Notes under the pieces: generated by a model
Seen by the model: only the letters and a program-made list of their open reading frames with translations
What the model was told of the DNA's origin: nothing
Database searches by the model: none
Source of the DNA: UBA5177 sp002413265
Lineage (GTDB): Bacteria > Chloroflexota > UBA5177
Length of the DNA stretch: 7,342 nt
Direction of reading: 5' to 3'
NCBI GenBank assembly: GCA_036752825.1
Contig: DAIORV010000109.1
Coordinates: forward strand, 1 to 7,342
Made by a program: the position numbers and the translations under genes
Shown here: positions 1-6,145 of the stretch, piece by piece
Layout: every line of letters starts with the position of its first letter
How positions within the stretch are numbered: the first letter of the stretch is position 1

Positions 1-458
1 TGCATGAAGTACGGACTATCCGCGTAGCTGGAGAGCACGTAGCGCAGGGCACGCGTTATGTTGCCGGCGGTCTTTAGAGCCGGAGCGTCGCTCTCAAGAT
101 AGATCGTCGAGGCAAAGTGCGGCCCACCCGACTTTTGAAGTGCGGCGGCCTGTAGCTGCAACGAGGCAAAGTTGGTGTCGGTCACGTCACCCTTGCCCCA
201 CCAGGAGCTGATGAAGCCGTCGATACCAGCATTGGTGGCTTCGTGAAGCTGGCGATCGATGGTCGAGACGGAGGAAGAGTCGTAGTGGACGGGGGGAAGG
301 TCGGACATGCGGCACAGGCACCAGGAACTGGGTTTGTACCAGGGATAGAAGAAAGCCAGGACGGGCGGCCGGATATGGGCGGCTTGGGCAGGCGGAGCCC
401 TCAAGCAGGGCGCCAGCGCCAAGAGCAGGGCGAGAACAGAGATGGCTCGGACGGTCAT
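1..458 (-). CDS. Exported GH99/GH71-like glycoside hydrolase, N-terminal part (cut by left edge)
   Basis: The minus strand is open from an ATG at 458 to the window edge (152 full codons, no stop), so the C-terminus is missing. Residues 1-27 look like a Sec signal peptide: basic MTVR, a hydrophobic run rich in Leu and Ala, then a cleavage site near AQA-A. The mature part begins PPVLAFFYPWY (residues 31-41), followed by SSWCLCRMSDLP, then TIDRQLHEATNAGIDGFISSWWG (residues 67-88) and a strand TIYLES (118-123). The opening FYPWY strand followed by an 'AGIDGF..SWWG' strand is typical of GH99-like and related GH71-like TIM barrels, which include endo-acting mannosidases and glucanases. The catalytic acids would lie beyond the edge, so activity and substrate cannot be judged. 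An in-frame ATG at 479 exists, but the one at 458 has a strong AAGGAG nine bases upstream. The gene is divergent from the Kelch/NHL pair. Coding status is firm; the family call is by motif recognition only. Confidence 0.8.
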   Translation of the reverse strand, partial: MTVRAISVLALLLALAPCLRAPPAQAAHIRPPVLAFFYPWYKPSSWCLCRMSDLPPVHYDSSSVSTIDRQLHEATNAGIDGFISSWWGKGDVTDTNFASLQLQAAALQKSGGPHFASTIYLESDAPALKTAGNITRALRYVLSSYADSPYFM

Positions 459-467
459 TGCCTTGGG

Positions 468-473
468 CTCCTT
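468..473 (-). promoter_or_regulatory. Shine-Dalgarno site of the GH99-like gene
   Basis: AAGGAG read on the minus strand lies nine bases before the ATG at 458. It favours that start over the ATG at 479, which has no purine-rich site at a suitable distance. The protein then begins directly with its signal peptide. Confidence 0.6.
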
Positions 474-604
474 GGACATCAACAGGATAGCTGCCTGGGA
501 TCCGGACCTTATTTCGTGAACCGGTGAGGGCATGCGGCTTGAGGTCACGTTTCGGCGCGCGAAGTCGTTGACAGAATGAGCGGCGTCGCTCCCGGAGATC
601 CTCA

Positions 605-1666
605 ATGCTTTACCTGACTCGGGCTTTGCAGCTTTTCACATCCATAATCGCCGCATGGTGTGCGGTGACGATCGGTCTCAACTTTAACGTTGAGGCGGCC
701 GCCCCCGGTCGTGAAGCCGGCTCACACAAGCGTTGGACGCTGGACACACCGCTTCCCGACAGGAAGTACGAAGTGGCGGCCGTACGCGATTCAACCGGAA
801 CGATATATGTATTCGGCCGCGACCAAAGTGTCGAAGCGTTCGATCCTGCGACGCACGTCTGGAACTCCCGGGCGCCGCTGCCGGTGAAGTCCGGACTCAG
901 TGGACTCCCTACGGTCACGGCGGGGCCGGACGGAAAGATTTATGCGACCGGAAGCGACTTGAACTGGAGCTCCAGTGCGGGCGCACGTGCGTTCGAGGCA
1001 TACGACCCAAGCACGAATCGTTGGGCCGAGCGAGCGCCCATCCCGACCGGGCGCTCTGGCGCGACCGCGGTCACCGGGAAAGACGGCAAGATCTACGTTT
1101 TGGGCGGCTTTATTCCGGACCCCGGAGACAATTCGAATAGACTCTTCCGGCGAAGCATCGACGTCTACAATCCCAGGACCAACTCCTGGCAGGTGAAGGC
1201 CGCCATGCCGACGGCGCGCGAAGGGCTCGGCGCGTCGGTGGGTCCGGACGGGAAGATTTACGCCATCGGTGGCGGGACCGATCACTTCGACAGGTTTTTC
1301 AGGTGTTTTGCGACGGTGGAGGCGTACGATCCAACGACCGATTCGTGGAGCAGAAAGCTCTCCCTGCCAACCCAGATGTGCGACGTGACGGCCGGGCTCA
1401 CGTCGAACGGGACAATTGTCGCCGTCGGCGGCGCTACGGTCGAAGGCGGGGAGCAAGGCCCGCACATTACGCCCGCCACCGGGAGGGTTCTGTCGTTCAA
1501 ACCCGGCTCGTCTCGCTGGACGGTCCTCTCTCGGACTCCGATTCCGCGGAAACAGGCGGGCGGAGTGGTCGATCCCAAAGGAACCGTCTACGTCATCGGT
1601 GGCGAGGACAGGTTCGACCATCCTACCGCGACCGTCCAGGCGTGCAGGTCTTGCGGCGCCGGTTGA
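605..1666 (+). CDS. Exported Kelch-repeat beta-propeller protein
   Basis: This 353-residue protein has an N-terminal hydrophobic export segment (about residues 8-32, ending EAAA-P) followed by a six-bladed Kelch propeller. Repeats of the form 'DGKIYxxGG ... xVEAYDPxTxxW' are seen at about 66-86 (IYVFG, FDPATHVW), 111-140, 162-195 (IYVLGG, YNPRTNSW), 217-248 (IYAIGG, YDPTTDSW) and 270-305. The sixth begins at about 319 (TVYVIGG) and lacks the final 'YDP..W' strand. The N-terminal KRWTLDTPLP (residues 42-51) can supply that strand, giving the usual 'velcro' closure, so the protein looks complete. GGAG sits seven bases before the ATG. Kelch propellers bind proteins or sugars; some bacterial ones are sugar oxidases or lyase-like epimerases, but I see no catalytic signature here. 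It stands 14 bases before an NHL propeller gene and divergent from a glycosidase gene, suggesting an extracellular or cell-surface role. Confidence 0.88.
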   Translation: MLYLTRALQLFTSIIAAWCAVTIGLNFNVEAAAPGREAGSHKRWTLDTPLPDRKYEVAAVRDSTGTIYVFGRDQSVEAFDPATHVWNSRAPLPVKSGLSGLPTVTAGPDGKIYATGSDLNWSSSAGARAFEAYDPSTNRWAERAPIPTGRSGATAVTGKDGKIYVLGGFIPDPGDNSNRLFRRSIDVYNPRTNSWQVKAAMPTAREGLGASVGPDGKIYAIGGGTDHFDRFFRCFATVEAYDPTTDSWSRKLSLPTQMCDVTAGLTSNGTIVAVGGATVEGGEQGPHITPATGRVLSFKPGSSRWTVLSRTPIPRKQAGGVVDPKGTVYVIGGEDRFDHPTATVQACRSCGAG

Positions 1667-1672
1667 AAGGGG
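1666..1672 (+). promoter_or_regulatory. Shine-Dalgarno site for a TTG start of the NHL gene
   Basis: AAAGGGG overlaps the last base of the Kelch stop codon (TGA, 1664-1666) and lies eight bases before an in-frame TTG at 1681. The downstream ATG at 1702 has only pyrimidine-rich sequence before it. This supports the TTG start and translational coupling to the Kelch gene. Confidence 0.45.
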
Positions 1673-1680
1673 TTAGTTCA

Positions 1681-2787
1681 TTGCTCCGCTTGCGTCTCAA
1701 CATGCGGCCGTTTCGATGGATAGCCACCACATCGGTCGTGCTCGTGCTCGCGCTCGACTTTACTGGCGCACATGCGCGAACTGTTTCGGTTTCGCCCGGG
1801 AGGGTTGCGGGTCGGAACTGGCACATCTTCCTCGGTCGACCCGCCGTGCGGAGGCCGACGGGCATCGCCATCGATCTGCGAGGGCCTATGCACGCGGCGC
1901 AGTGGGGATACGTGGCAGACGAAGGTACCGGGCGTATCGTCAAGTTCGGCACCGGAGGCAAGGTTCTGAAGTCCTGGCGGTACGCGGCCCCCGGACACCC
2001 GGCCGCGCTGACCGTGGGCGGGTCCGGAAATCTCTTTGTGGCCGACAAGACTAACGGCGACATCTCGAAGTTCTCGCCGGCGGGCAAGCGGCTCGCGCTC
2101 TGGACACCGAAGTACCTTGCGCCGCTCGCCGTGCCGGCGTACACGGACCCGCGAGGTATCGCCGTCGATCCCGGTGGGCATATCTATGTGGCCGAATATA
2201 CGGCACACACGGTGATTCAGCTTTCGCCGGGTGGGACGCTGCTCCAAGCCTGGGACACGTCCAAGGGGTTCACGGCACAGTACTCCGTGCCGCACCAAAA
2301 TTCTGGGCCGCTCGGCAACCCTACGGGCGTCGTCTACGATCCGCCCGGCCACCTCTTCATCAGCACCGTCTGTGTGCCGAATTCCGCGTGCCAGACTCAA
2401 CACTACGTTCCAGTCCCGGCTTATGGACACGATGTTCTGCTGGTGCTCTCCACGGGCGGTGCGTTTGCGGGCTGGGTGGGAAACTTTTGGTTTGGGCTCG
2501 GATACTCGGCGGGAGGCACGCCTATCGAAGTGCCCGGAAAGGAAGACGAGCCATACGTCCACATCGATGCCATGGCGGGGGATGGAAAGGGGCACGCTTT
2601 CCTGGCGGGCACAATGTGGCCGCGGGGCGGATCGCCCTCATTGGCGGTCCTGTCTTACACGGATCTCGGGTACCATACCGGGCCGTGGCGGCTGACGTCG
2701 CAAGATCCAATCGCGGGTGCGGCGGTTGATGGATCTGGGACGGTGTATGTGTCGCAGGGGACGAAGTTCCTCAAGAGATCTCCCTGA
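1681..2787 (+). CDS. Exported NHL-repeat beta-propeller protein
   Basis: From the TTG at 1681 the protein has 368 residues; from the ATG at 1702 it has 361 (numbering below uses the ATG). Residues 1-26 (basic RPFRW, hydrophobic IATTSVVLVLALDF, then AHA) form a signal peptide under either start. The rest shows NHL-type repeats: 'PTGIAIDLRG...GYVADEGTGRIVKFGTGGKVLKSW' (52-92), 'ALTVGGSGNLFVADKTNGDISKFSPAGK' (102-129), 'PRGIAVDPGGHIYVAEYTAHTVIQLSPGG' (150-178), 'PTGVVYDPPGHLFIS' (207-221), then weaker blades at about 243-260, 286-322 and 337-356. This fits a six-bladed propeller. Two cysteines in a loop (224 and 230) could form a disulfide outside the cell. NHL propellers bind proteins, RNA or ligands, and some are peptidylglycine-lyase-like enzymes; no metal-binding set is evident here. 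The gene follows the Kelch gene by 14 bases and probably shares its transcript. Confidence 0.87.
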   Translation: MLRLRLNMRPFRWIATTSVVLVLALDFTGAHARTVSVSPGRVAGRNWHIFLGRPAVRRPTGIAIDLRGPMHAAQWGYVADEGTGRIVKFGTGGKVLKSWRYAAPGHPAALTVGGSGNLFVADKTNGDISKFSPAGKRLALWTPKYLAPLAVPAYTDPRGIAVDPGGHIYVAEYTAHTVIQLSPGGTLLQAWDTSKGFTAQYSVPHQNSGPLGNPTGVVYDPPGHLFISTVCVPNSACQTQHYVPVPAYGHDVLLVLSTGGAFAGWVGNFWFGLGYSAGGTPIEVPGKEDEPYVHIDAMAGDGKGHAFLAGTMWPRGGSPSLAVLSYTDLGYHTGPWRLTSQDPIAGAAVDGSGTVYVSQGTKFLKRSP

Positions 2788-2874
2788 TTACCAGATGAAG
2801 AATTAAGCCACCTTCCGTGCATGCCAACGCGGGCGACCGTAGCTGGCCCTTCGACGTGGATAAGGTCGTGCCAT

Positions 2875-2903
2875 GCGACAGGGTCGGTACGCGCGGGCAT
2901 AAT
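2875..2903 (+). promoter_or_regulatory. Sigma-70-like promoter for the M50 protease gene
   Basis: A -10 element CATAAT (2898-2903, five of six to TATAAT) is preceded after exactly 17 bases by GCGACA (2875-2880, four of six to TTGACA). Transcription would start near 2910, leaving a leader of about 45 bases before the TTG at 2957. The rest of the 2788-2956 gap shows no clear terminator for the preceding NHL gene. Confidence 0.45.
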
Positions 2904-2943
2904 ACACTGGAGCCATCGGTAATCGGCGTCACCCGTCAGAATT

Positions 2944-2948
2944 GAGGG
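2944..2948 (+). promoter_or_regulatory. Shine-Dalgarno site for the TTG start of the M50 gene
   Basis: GAGGG lies eight bases before the TTG at 2957. The earlier in-frame TTG at 2942 has no such site upstream. Starting at 2957 gives an N-terminus (GTFIPLGTIRGIKVRLHWSW) like that usual for this protease family. Confidence 0.45.
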
Positions 2949-2956
2949 TAGAGGGC

Positions 2957-4114
2957 TTGGGCACGTTCATCCCGCTCGGCACCATTCGCGGGATCAAGGT
3001 TCGACTCCACTGGTCCTGGGTCATCATCTTCGTGCTGATCGTCTGGTCCCTGGCGACTAGCCAGTTTCCGAGCAACTACAAACACTGGGGCTCAGCGGAA
3101 TACTGGATCGTTGCGGTGGCAGCGGCGGTTCTGCTCTTTGTGTCGGTGCTCATTCACGAGCTGTCTCACTCGGTCGTGGCTCAATCGCAGGGATTGCCGG
3201 TCGACACCATAACTCTGTACGTTTTTGGCGGCGCATCGAACCTGCCTCGAGAACCAGAATCGGCCGGCAGGGAGTTCTGGATGGCATTCGCCGGCCCGCT
3301 TTCCAGCATTGTGCTCGGCGTTCTCTTCCTGGGCGCATACTTGGCGTTGCCGGGCCCGCAGTGGCTTGGCGCAATCTTTGCCTATCTGGGAACTATCAAT
3401 CTGATCCTGGCGGTTTTCAATCTCATCCCCGCCTTTCCATTGGATGGGGGGCGCGTGCTGCGCTCCATCATGTGGGGCATTACGCATGACCGTCGAAAGG
3501 CCAGCGGCACCGCGCTAACCGTTAGTCAGTGGATTGCCTGGGGCTTGATACTGCTTGGCATCTGGACAGCCCTGACCGTCAGCGTCGTCAGTGGTATATG
3601 GCTTGCACTGATCGGCTGGATCGTGCAGAACACGGCGTCAGCATATCGAGTGATGGAGGGTCCTTCCGGTCTGCAGTCGCTTCGAGTCGCCGACGCCATG
3701 ACCGTCTCTCCGGTAAGCGTCGGGCCGGATCTGCGGCTCGACAAGGCGGTACAGGATTATTTGCTGCATCAGGACGAGCGAGCACTCCCCGTGGTGACCG
3801 AGGACCAGCTTCGAGGACTTCTGACCGTGTCCGATATTCAGAAGTTTCCGGCGGACACCTGGCAAGGGATTTCAGTGTGGCGGGCCATGACACCGGTGGA
3901 GAAGCTGGTCACTGTAGAGCCCTCGACTCCATTAATGGAAGCGCTTCGCCTTATGACCGACGGCCAGGGAGGCGAGCTGCCGGTGGTTGAGGCTGGCGAG
4001 CTGAGAGGGCTGCTCAGCCGCGTTAAGGTCCAGCACTACTTGCGGATTCGGCACGAGCTTGGCATCGACGCCAGCCCGCCCGACGGTCCGGACGGGCGGG
4101 AGAGCGCAGCCTAA
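2957..4114 (+). CDS. M50 (site-2-type) zinc metalloprotease with two CBS domains
   Basis: This 385-residue membrane protein is an intramembrane protease of the S2P/Rip3 group; such enzymes cleave membrane-embedded substrates such as anti-sigma factors. The zinc motif HELSH (residues 67-71) sits in a hydrophobic helix after the typical opening 'GIKVRLHWSW' (about 12-21). The second motif FNLIPAFPLDGGR (154-166) supplies the third ligand, Asp163. Hydrophobic segments occur at about 20-35, 51-67, 111-130, 135-154 and 190-225. Two CBS domains follow (about 241-298 and 309-367: MTVSPVSV...LPVV...LRGLLTVSDI and MTPVEKLVTV...LPVV...LRGLLSR). CBS pairs typically bind adenosine nucleotides and may gate the protease. 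All active-site residues are present. The start is TTG 2957, chosen from its Shine-Dalgarno and family alignment; a TTG at 2942 would add five residues. No anti-sigma partner is visible nearby, so the substrate is unknown. Confidence 0.93.
   Translation: MGTFIPLGTIRGIKVRLHWSWVIIFVLIVWSLATSQFPSNYKHWGSAEYWIVAVAAAVLLFVSVLIHELSHSVVAQSQGLPVDTITLYVFGGASNLPREPESAGREFWMAFAGPLSSIVLGVLFLGAYLALPGPQWLGAIFAYLGTINLILAVFNLIPAFPLDGGRVLRSIMWGITHDRRKASGTALTVSQWIAWGLILLGIWTALTVSVVSGIWLALIGWIVQNTASAYRVMEGPSGLQSLRVADAMTVSPVSVGPDLRLDKAVQDYLLHQDERALPVVTEDQLRGLLTVSDIQKFPADTWQGISVWRAMTPVEKLVTVEPSTPLMEALRLMTDGQGGELPVVEAGELRGLLSRVKVQHYLRIRHELGIDASPPDGPDGRESAA
4075..4100. other. GC-rich hairpin at the 3' end of the M50 gene
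   Basis: CCCGCCCG (4075-4082) and CGGGCGGG (4093-4100) form a perfect 8-bp stem with a 10-base loop, itself containing the palindrome GTCCGGAC. It lies in the last codons of the M50 gene, encoding a low-complexity Pro/Gly/Asp tail, and 37 bases separate the M50 stop from the stop of the convergent ACT gene. Neither strand has a T-run after it, so it is not a standard intrinsic terminator. It might still slow polymerase or protect 3' ends in this tail-to-tail junction. Confidence 0.4.
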
Positions 4115-4151
4115 ACACCGTTCGGATCTCAGTCTGCTCGCGCCAGGACCC

Positions 4152-4520
4152 TTACCGGGCGAGACGCTTGACACGTTCGATGTTGTCGGCGCCGATGATG
4201 ATGCGGGTGCCCGTTACCTGGTACGCGAGCTGGACGTTGATCTCGGCGTCGCCGAAGCGTCGAAGCAGCTTTCCCGCACCGCCTGGCTGGTCCTCGACCG
4301 TTAGAGCCACGACGGGCCGCTCCTCGCTGATCTTGAGCCCCAGCCCTTCAATGACGCGTCGGGCACCGGAGGCATCCTCGACTGCCAGGTAGAGAAGAGC
4401 GATTCCCTGTGAAGCGAAGCAGCAGAGGCCTTCGATGTTGACGCCGGCATGGCCGACGGCTTCACAGACGGCGGCCAGCGAGCCAGGCGTGTTGTCTAGA
4501 ACGACTGTAAGGTTCGTCAT
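4152..4520 (-). CDS. Stand-alone tandem ACT-domain protein
   Basis: The 122-residue protein is made of two ACT modules and nothing else. The first covers about residues 3-66: LTVVLDNTPGSLAAVCEAV, then GVNIEGLCCF, GIALLYLAVED and a helix ARRVIEGLG. The second covers about 71-121: VALTVEDQPGGAGKLLRRFGDAEINVQLAYQ, then GTRIIIGADNIERVKRL. The 'D-x-PG' turns at 9-13 and 77-81 are the places where ACT domains bind amino acids at dimer interfaces. Small proteins of this type are usually amino-acid-sensing regulators without enzyme activity. The ATG at 4520 is preceded by GGAAG at eight bases; an ATG at 4556 would add twelve residues without a Shine-Dalgarno and without family support. The gene diverges from glutamate dehydrogenase, which makes glutamate or a related amino acid a reasonable but unproven ligand. 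Confidence 0.88.
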   Translation of the reverse strand: MTNLTVVLDNTPGSLAAVCEAVGHAGVNIEGLCCFASQGIALLYLAVEDASGARRVIEGLGLKISEERPVVALTVEDQPGGAGKLLRRFGDAEINVQLAYQVTGTRIIIGADNIERVKRLAR

Positions 4521-4697
4521 CACCGCAGCTTCCACTAAGGCACCGGAACCTTGCATGAGATCAGAAGCGCACGTCTCGGTACGGGATCGGACGGAAGCAT
4601 CCTACATCTCATGTGGTTAGAGCAGTGTAGCGCCGCTTGAAACCTGGGGGTTGTGCGTCGCATGCAAACGGAGCCTGACTCGTCTAGGATGAGCTTA

Positions 4698-4757
4698 GGG
4701 ACAACAGTGTAGAGCGATCTGCGCTCTACCAGCGAGCGAGCTGTGGACCCGTTTTTT
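4698..4757 (+). promoter_or_regulatory. Terminator-like two-layer stem-loop in the glutamate dehydrogenase leader
   Basis: An inner hairpin pairs GTAGAGCG (4709-4716) with CGCTCTAC (4722-4729), 8 bp with a 5-base loop. An outer stem pairs GGGACAACAG (4698-4707) with CTGTGGACCC (4741-4750), eight of ten positions complementary. A small CAGC/GCTG hairpin (4730-4733 with 4740-4743) could compete with the outer stem. G followed by six Ts (4752-4757) comes directly after. The arrangement resembles an intrinsic terminator or attenuator, 61 bases before the dehydrogenase GTG. No gene on this strand ends upstream, which argues for leader control rather than ordinary termination. The inner palindrome could instead be a repressor operator. 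Promoter position is not clear. Confidence 0.4.
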
Positions 4758-4794
4758 GCGGCGCTCGACGACACATCGACGGTTCTGTATCTCG

Positions 4795-4809
4795 CTTTCG
4801 ACTCGAAGG
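4795..4809 (+). promoter_or_regulatory. Small hairpin covering part of the glutamate dehydrogenase Shine-Dalgarno
   Basis: CTTTCG (4795-4800) can pair with CGAAGG (4804-4809) around a 3-base loop, six pairs including one G-U. The 3' arm includes AAGG of the AAGGAG ribosome binding site (4806-4811). It could lower translation initiation or be an element of leader control, but a stem this short can occur by chance. Confidence 0.3.
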
Positions 4810-4811
4810 AG
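4806..4811 (+). promoter_or_regulatory. Shine-Dalgarno site for the GTG start of glutamate dehydrogenase
   Basis: AAGGAG lies seven bases before GTG 4819 and decides the start. The frame is open 21 codons further upstream, to an ATG-like start at 4756, but that extension is Arg/Ser-rich, has no ribosome binding site and overlaps the T-run structure. Confidence 0.65.
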
Positions 4812-4818
4812 TAGGAAT

Positions 4819-6072
4819 GTGGACAGTCCGTACGATCGTTACCTGGCAATCCTTGACGCTGTTTCGCCGCTGACCACAGTTGATTCCGTGACCATCGAGA
4901 TGATGAAGGTGCCGGAGCGCATCCACATCGTGTCGATCCCGCTCTTCCACGACGACGGGCACTTTGCCATGTACACGGGCTACCGCGTGGAGCACAATTC
5001 GGCTCGGGGCCCGTACAAGGGTGGGATCCGCTACCACGCCCAGGTAGATCTGGAGGAAATGAAGGCGCTTTCCGCCTGGATGACCGTCAAGAACGCAGTG
5101 GTAAACATTCCGTTGGGCGGCGGCAAGGGCGGCATCACGGTCAATCCCCGCCAGCTGTCGCAGGCCGAGCTCGAGCGTCTCACTCGTTCCTTTGTCGATC
5201 TCATCTACCGAGACATCGGACCGGAGATCGATATTCCGGCCCCAGACGTCAATACCACCTCGACAACGATGGACTGGATTGCCGACGAATTCGGGAAGTT
5301 GACGGGCATCTCTTCGCCGGCGGTGGTGACGGGGAAGTCCATCGAGCATGGAGGCTCTCAAGGCCGCGACACAGCGACTGCCATGGGCGGCTACTATGTG
5401 CTTCGCGCGGCTTTGAGGGATGCCGGGGAGGACCTCAGCCGTAAGCGGGCGGCCATACAGGGGTTTGGCAACGCCGGTGCAAACGCGGCAAAGCTTCTCT
5501 CGGATGCCGGAGCCATCGTAGTGGCTGTGTCGGATTCAACCGCCGCGATTACATCTGACGACGGTCTCCCAGTCAGAGAATTGATTCACTTTAAGGCGGA
5601 GGGTGGAAGCTTCAAGGATCTTGACGGCTCATTCAGCCGCGTCGCCCCTGACGAGATCCTAACCTGCGACGCGGACGTTCTGATCCCGGCCGCCCTGGAA
5701 GGGCAGATCACCGAAGGAAATGCCGGCGATATCAAAGCCCGGTATGTGTTGGAGCTGGCAAACGGTCCCACCACGCCTGAGGCGGATCAGATTCTGCACG
5801 AGAACGGCGTGCTGGTGCTTCCGGACATACTGGCAAACGCAGGTGGAGTGGTCGTGAGCTACTTCGAGTGGCTGCAGAATGTGAAGAACGAGCACTGGCC
5901 GCGCGAGGACGTCAATCGGAAGCTTGGTGAGACGATGCGGTCGGCGTACGCGGACGTCGCGCTTCGGGCCAAAGCCCTGGACATGAGTCTGCGAACCGGG
6001 GCTTACTGCATCGCGCTGGAGCGAGTTGCCGAAGCGCGGAAGGCCGTGAAACGCGCGGCGGTCGCTGTGTAA
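4819..6072 (+). CDS. gdhA: Glutamate dehydrogenase (Glu/Leu/Phe/Val dehydrogenase family)
   Basis: This 417-residue enzyme catalyses reversible oxidative deamination of glutamate to 2-oxoglutarate and ammonia with NAD(P). The length matches hexameric glutamate dehydrogenases rather than leucine dehydrogenases (about 365). The N-terminal substrate domain has GPYKGGIRY (Lys67), MTVKNA (Lys91), PLGGGKGG (catalytic Lys103) and PAPDV (Asp143). The spacings are those of Lys89, Lys113, Lys125 and Asp165 in the Clostridium symbiosum enzyme. Ser347 in GGVVVSYFE matches its Ser380. Lys67 and Ser347 hold the side-chain carboxylate, favouring glutamate over leucine. The Rossmann domain has QGFGNAG (214-220) and VAVSDS (235-240); cofactor preference is not settled by these. 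NGPTTPEAD (315-323) is also intact. The start is GTG 4819 with AAGGAG at seven bases. The gene is divergent from a tandem ACT protein and preceded by a structured leader, suggesting regulation by nitrogen or amino acid status. Confidence 0.95.
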   Translation: MDSPYDRYLAILDAVSPLTTVDSVTIEMMKVPERIHIVSIPLFHDDGHFAMYTGYRVEHNSARGPYKGGIRYHAQVDLEEMKALSAWMTVKNAVVNIPLGGGKGGITVNPRQLSQAELERLTRSFVDLIYRDIGPEIDIPAPDVNTTSTTMDWIADEFGKLTGISSPAVVTGKSIEHGGSQGRDTATAMGGYYVLRAALRDAGEDLSRKRAAIQGFGNAGANAAKLLSDAGAIVVAVSDSTAAITSDDGLPVRELIHFKAEGGSFKDLDGSFSRVAPDEILTCDADVLIPAALEGQITEGNAGDIKARYVLELANGPTTPEADQILHENGVLVLPDILANAGGVVVSYFEWLQNVKNEHWPREDVNRKLGETMRSAYADVALRAKALDMSLRTGAYCIALERVAEARKAVKRAAVAV

Positions 6073-6088
6073 GACGTCGGCACCACAA

Positions 6089-6110
6089 CGCTCCAATGGG
6101 TAGAGGAGCG
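6089..6110. terminator. Possible terminator hairpin between convergent genes
   Basis: CGCTCC (6089-6094) and GGAGCG (6105-6110) form a perfect 6-bp stem around a 10-base loop, beginning 16 bases after the glutamate dehydrogenase stop. No T-run follows on the plus strand. On the minus strand the stem is followed by TTGTGG, weakly T-rich, about 100 bases past the MOSC stop. It may end transcription from one or both sides, but it is a weak candidate. Confidence 0.3.
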
Positions 6111-6133
6111 CCGTCATACTGCCATCGCTTGAC

Positions 6134-6145
6134 GCCCTTAAGGGC
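6134..6145. repeat. Perfect 12-bp palindrome GCCCTTAAGGGC
   Basis: This palindrome can fold as a 4-bp GCCC/GGGC stem with a TTAA loop, or act as a symmetric protein-binding site. It lies in the convergent gap between the glutamate dehydrogenase and MOSC genes, where promoters are not expected, so a role in 3'-end structure is more likely. Confidence 0.4.

Noticed and set aside
243..527. Plus-strand 94-codon frame at the left side
   Set aside because: It is the complement of the GH99-like gene, Gly/Arg-rich, with no family features.
568..573. Perfect TTGACA as a -35 box for the Kelch gene
   Set aside because: No -10-like hexamer occurs 15-19 bases downstream, and the start site would fall on the ribosome binding site or start codon.
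791..1621. Long minus-strand reading frame antisense to the Kelch gene
   Set aside because: It is Arg/Pro-rich with no recognisable domain, while the plus frame has clear Kelch repeats. Long antisense frames are expected in G+C-rich coding DNA.
1303..1680. Extension of the NHL reading frame upstream into the Kelch gene
   Set aside because: The added residues are Arg-rich shadow sequence overlapping real Kelch repeats and would bury the signal peptide inside the protein.
1640..1680. Frameshift at the end of the Kelch gene
   Set aside because: The alternative frame gives Arg-rich sequence instead of the missing Kelch strand, and the N-terminal strand can complete the propeller.
1678..2595. 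Long minus-strand reading frame antisense to the NHL gene
   Set aside because: The composition is Arg/His/Pro-rich without domain signs; the plus strand carries a signal peptide and NHL repeats.
4689..4712. Seven-codon leader peptide ATG...TAG upstream of glutamate dehydrogenase
   Set aside because: No Shine-Dalgarno stands at a usable distance and the codons show no run of one amino acid, so peptide-based attenuation is not supported.
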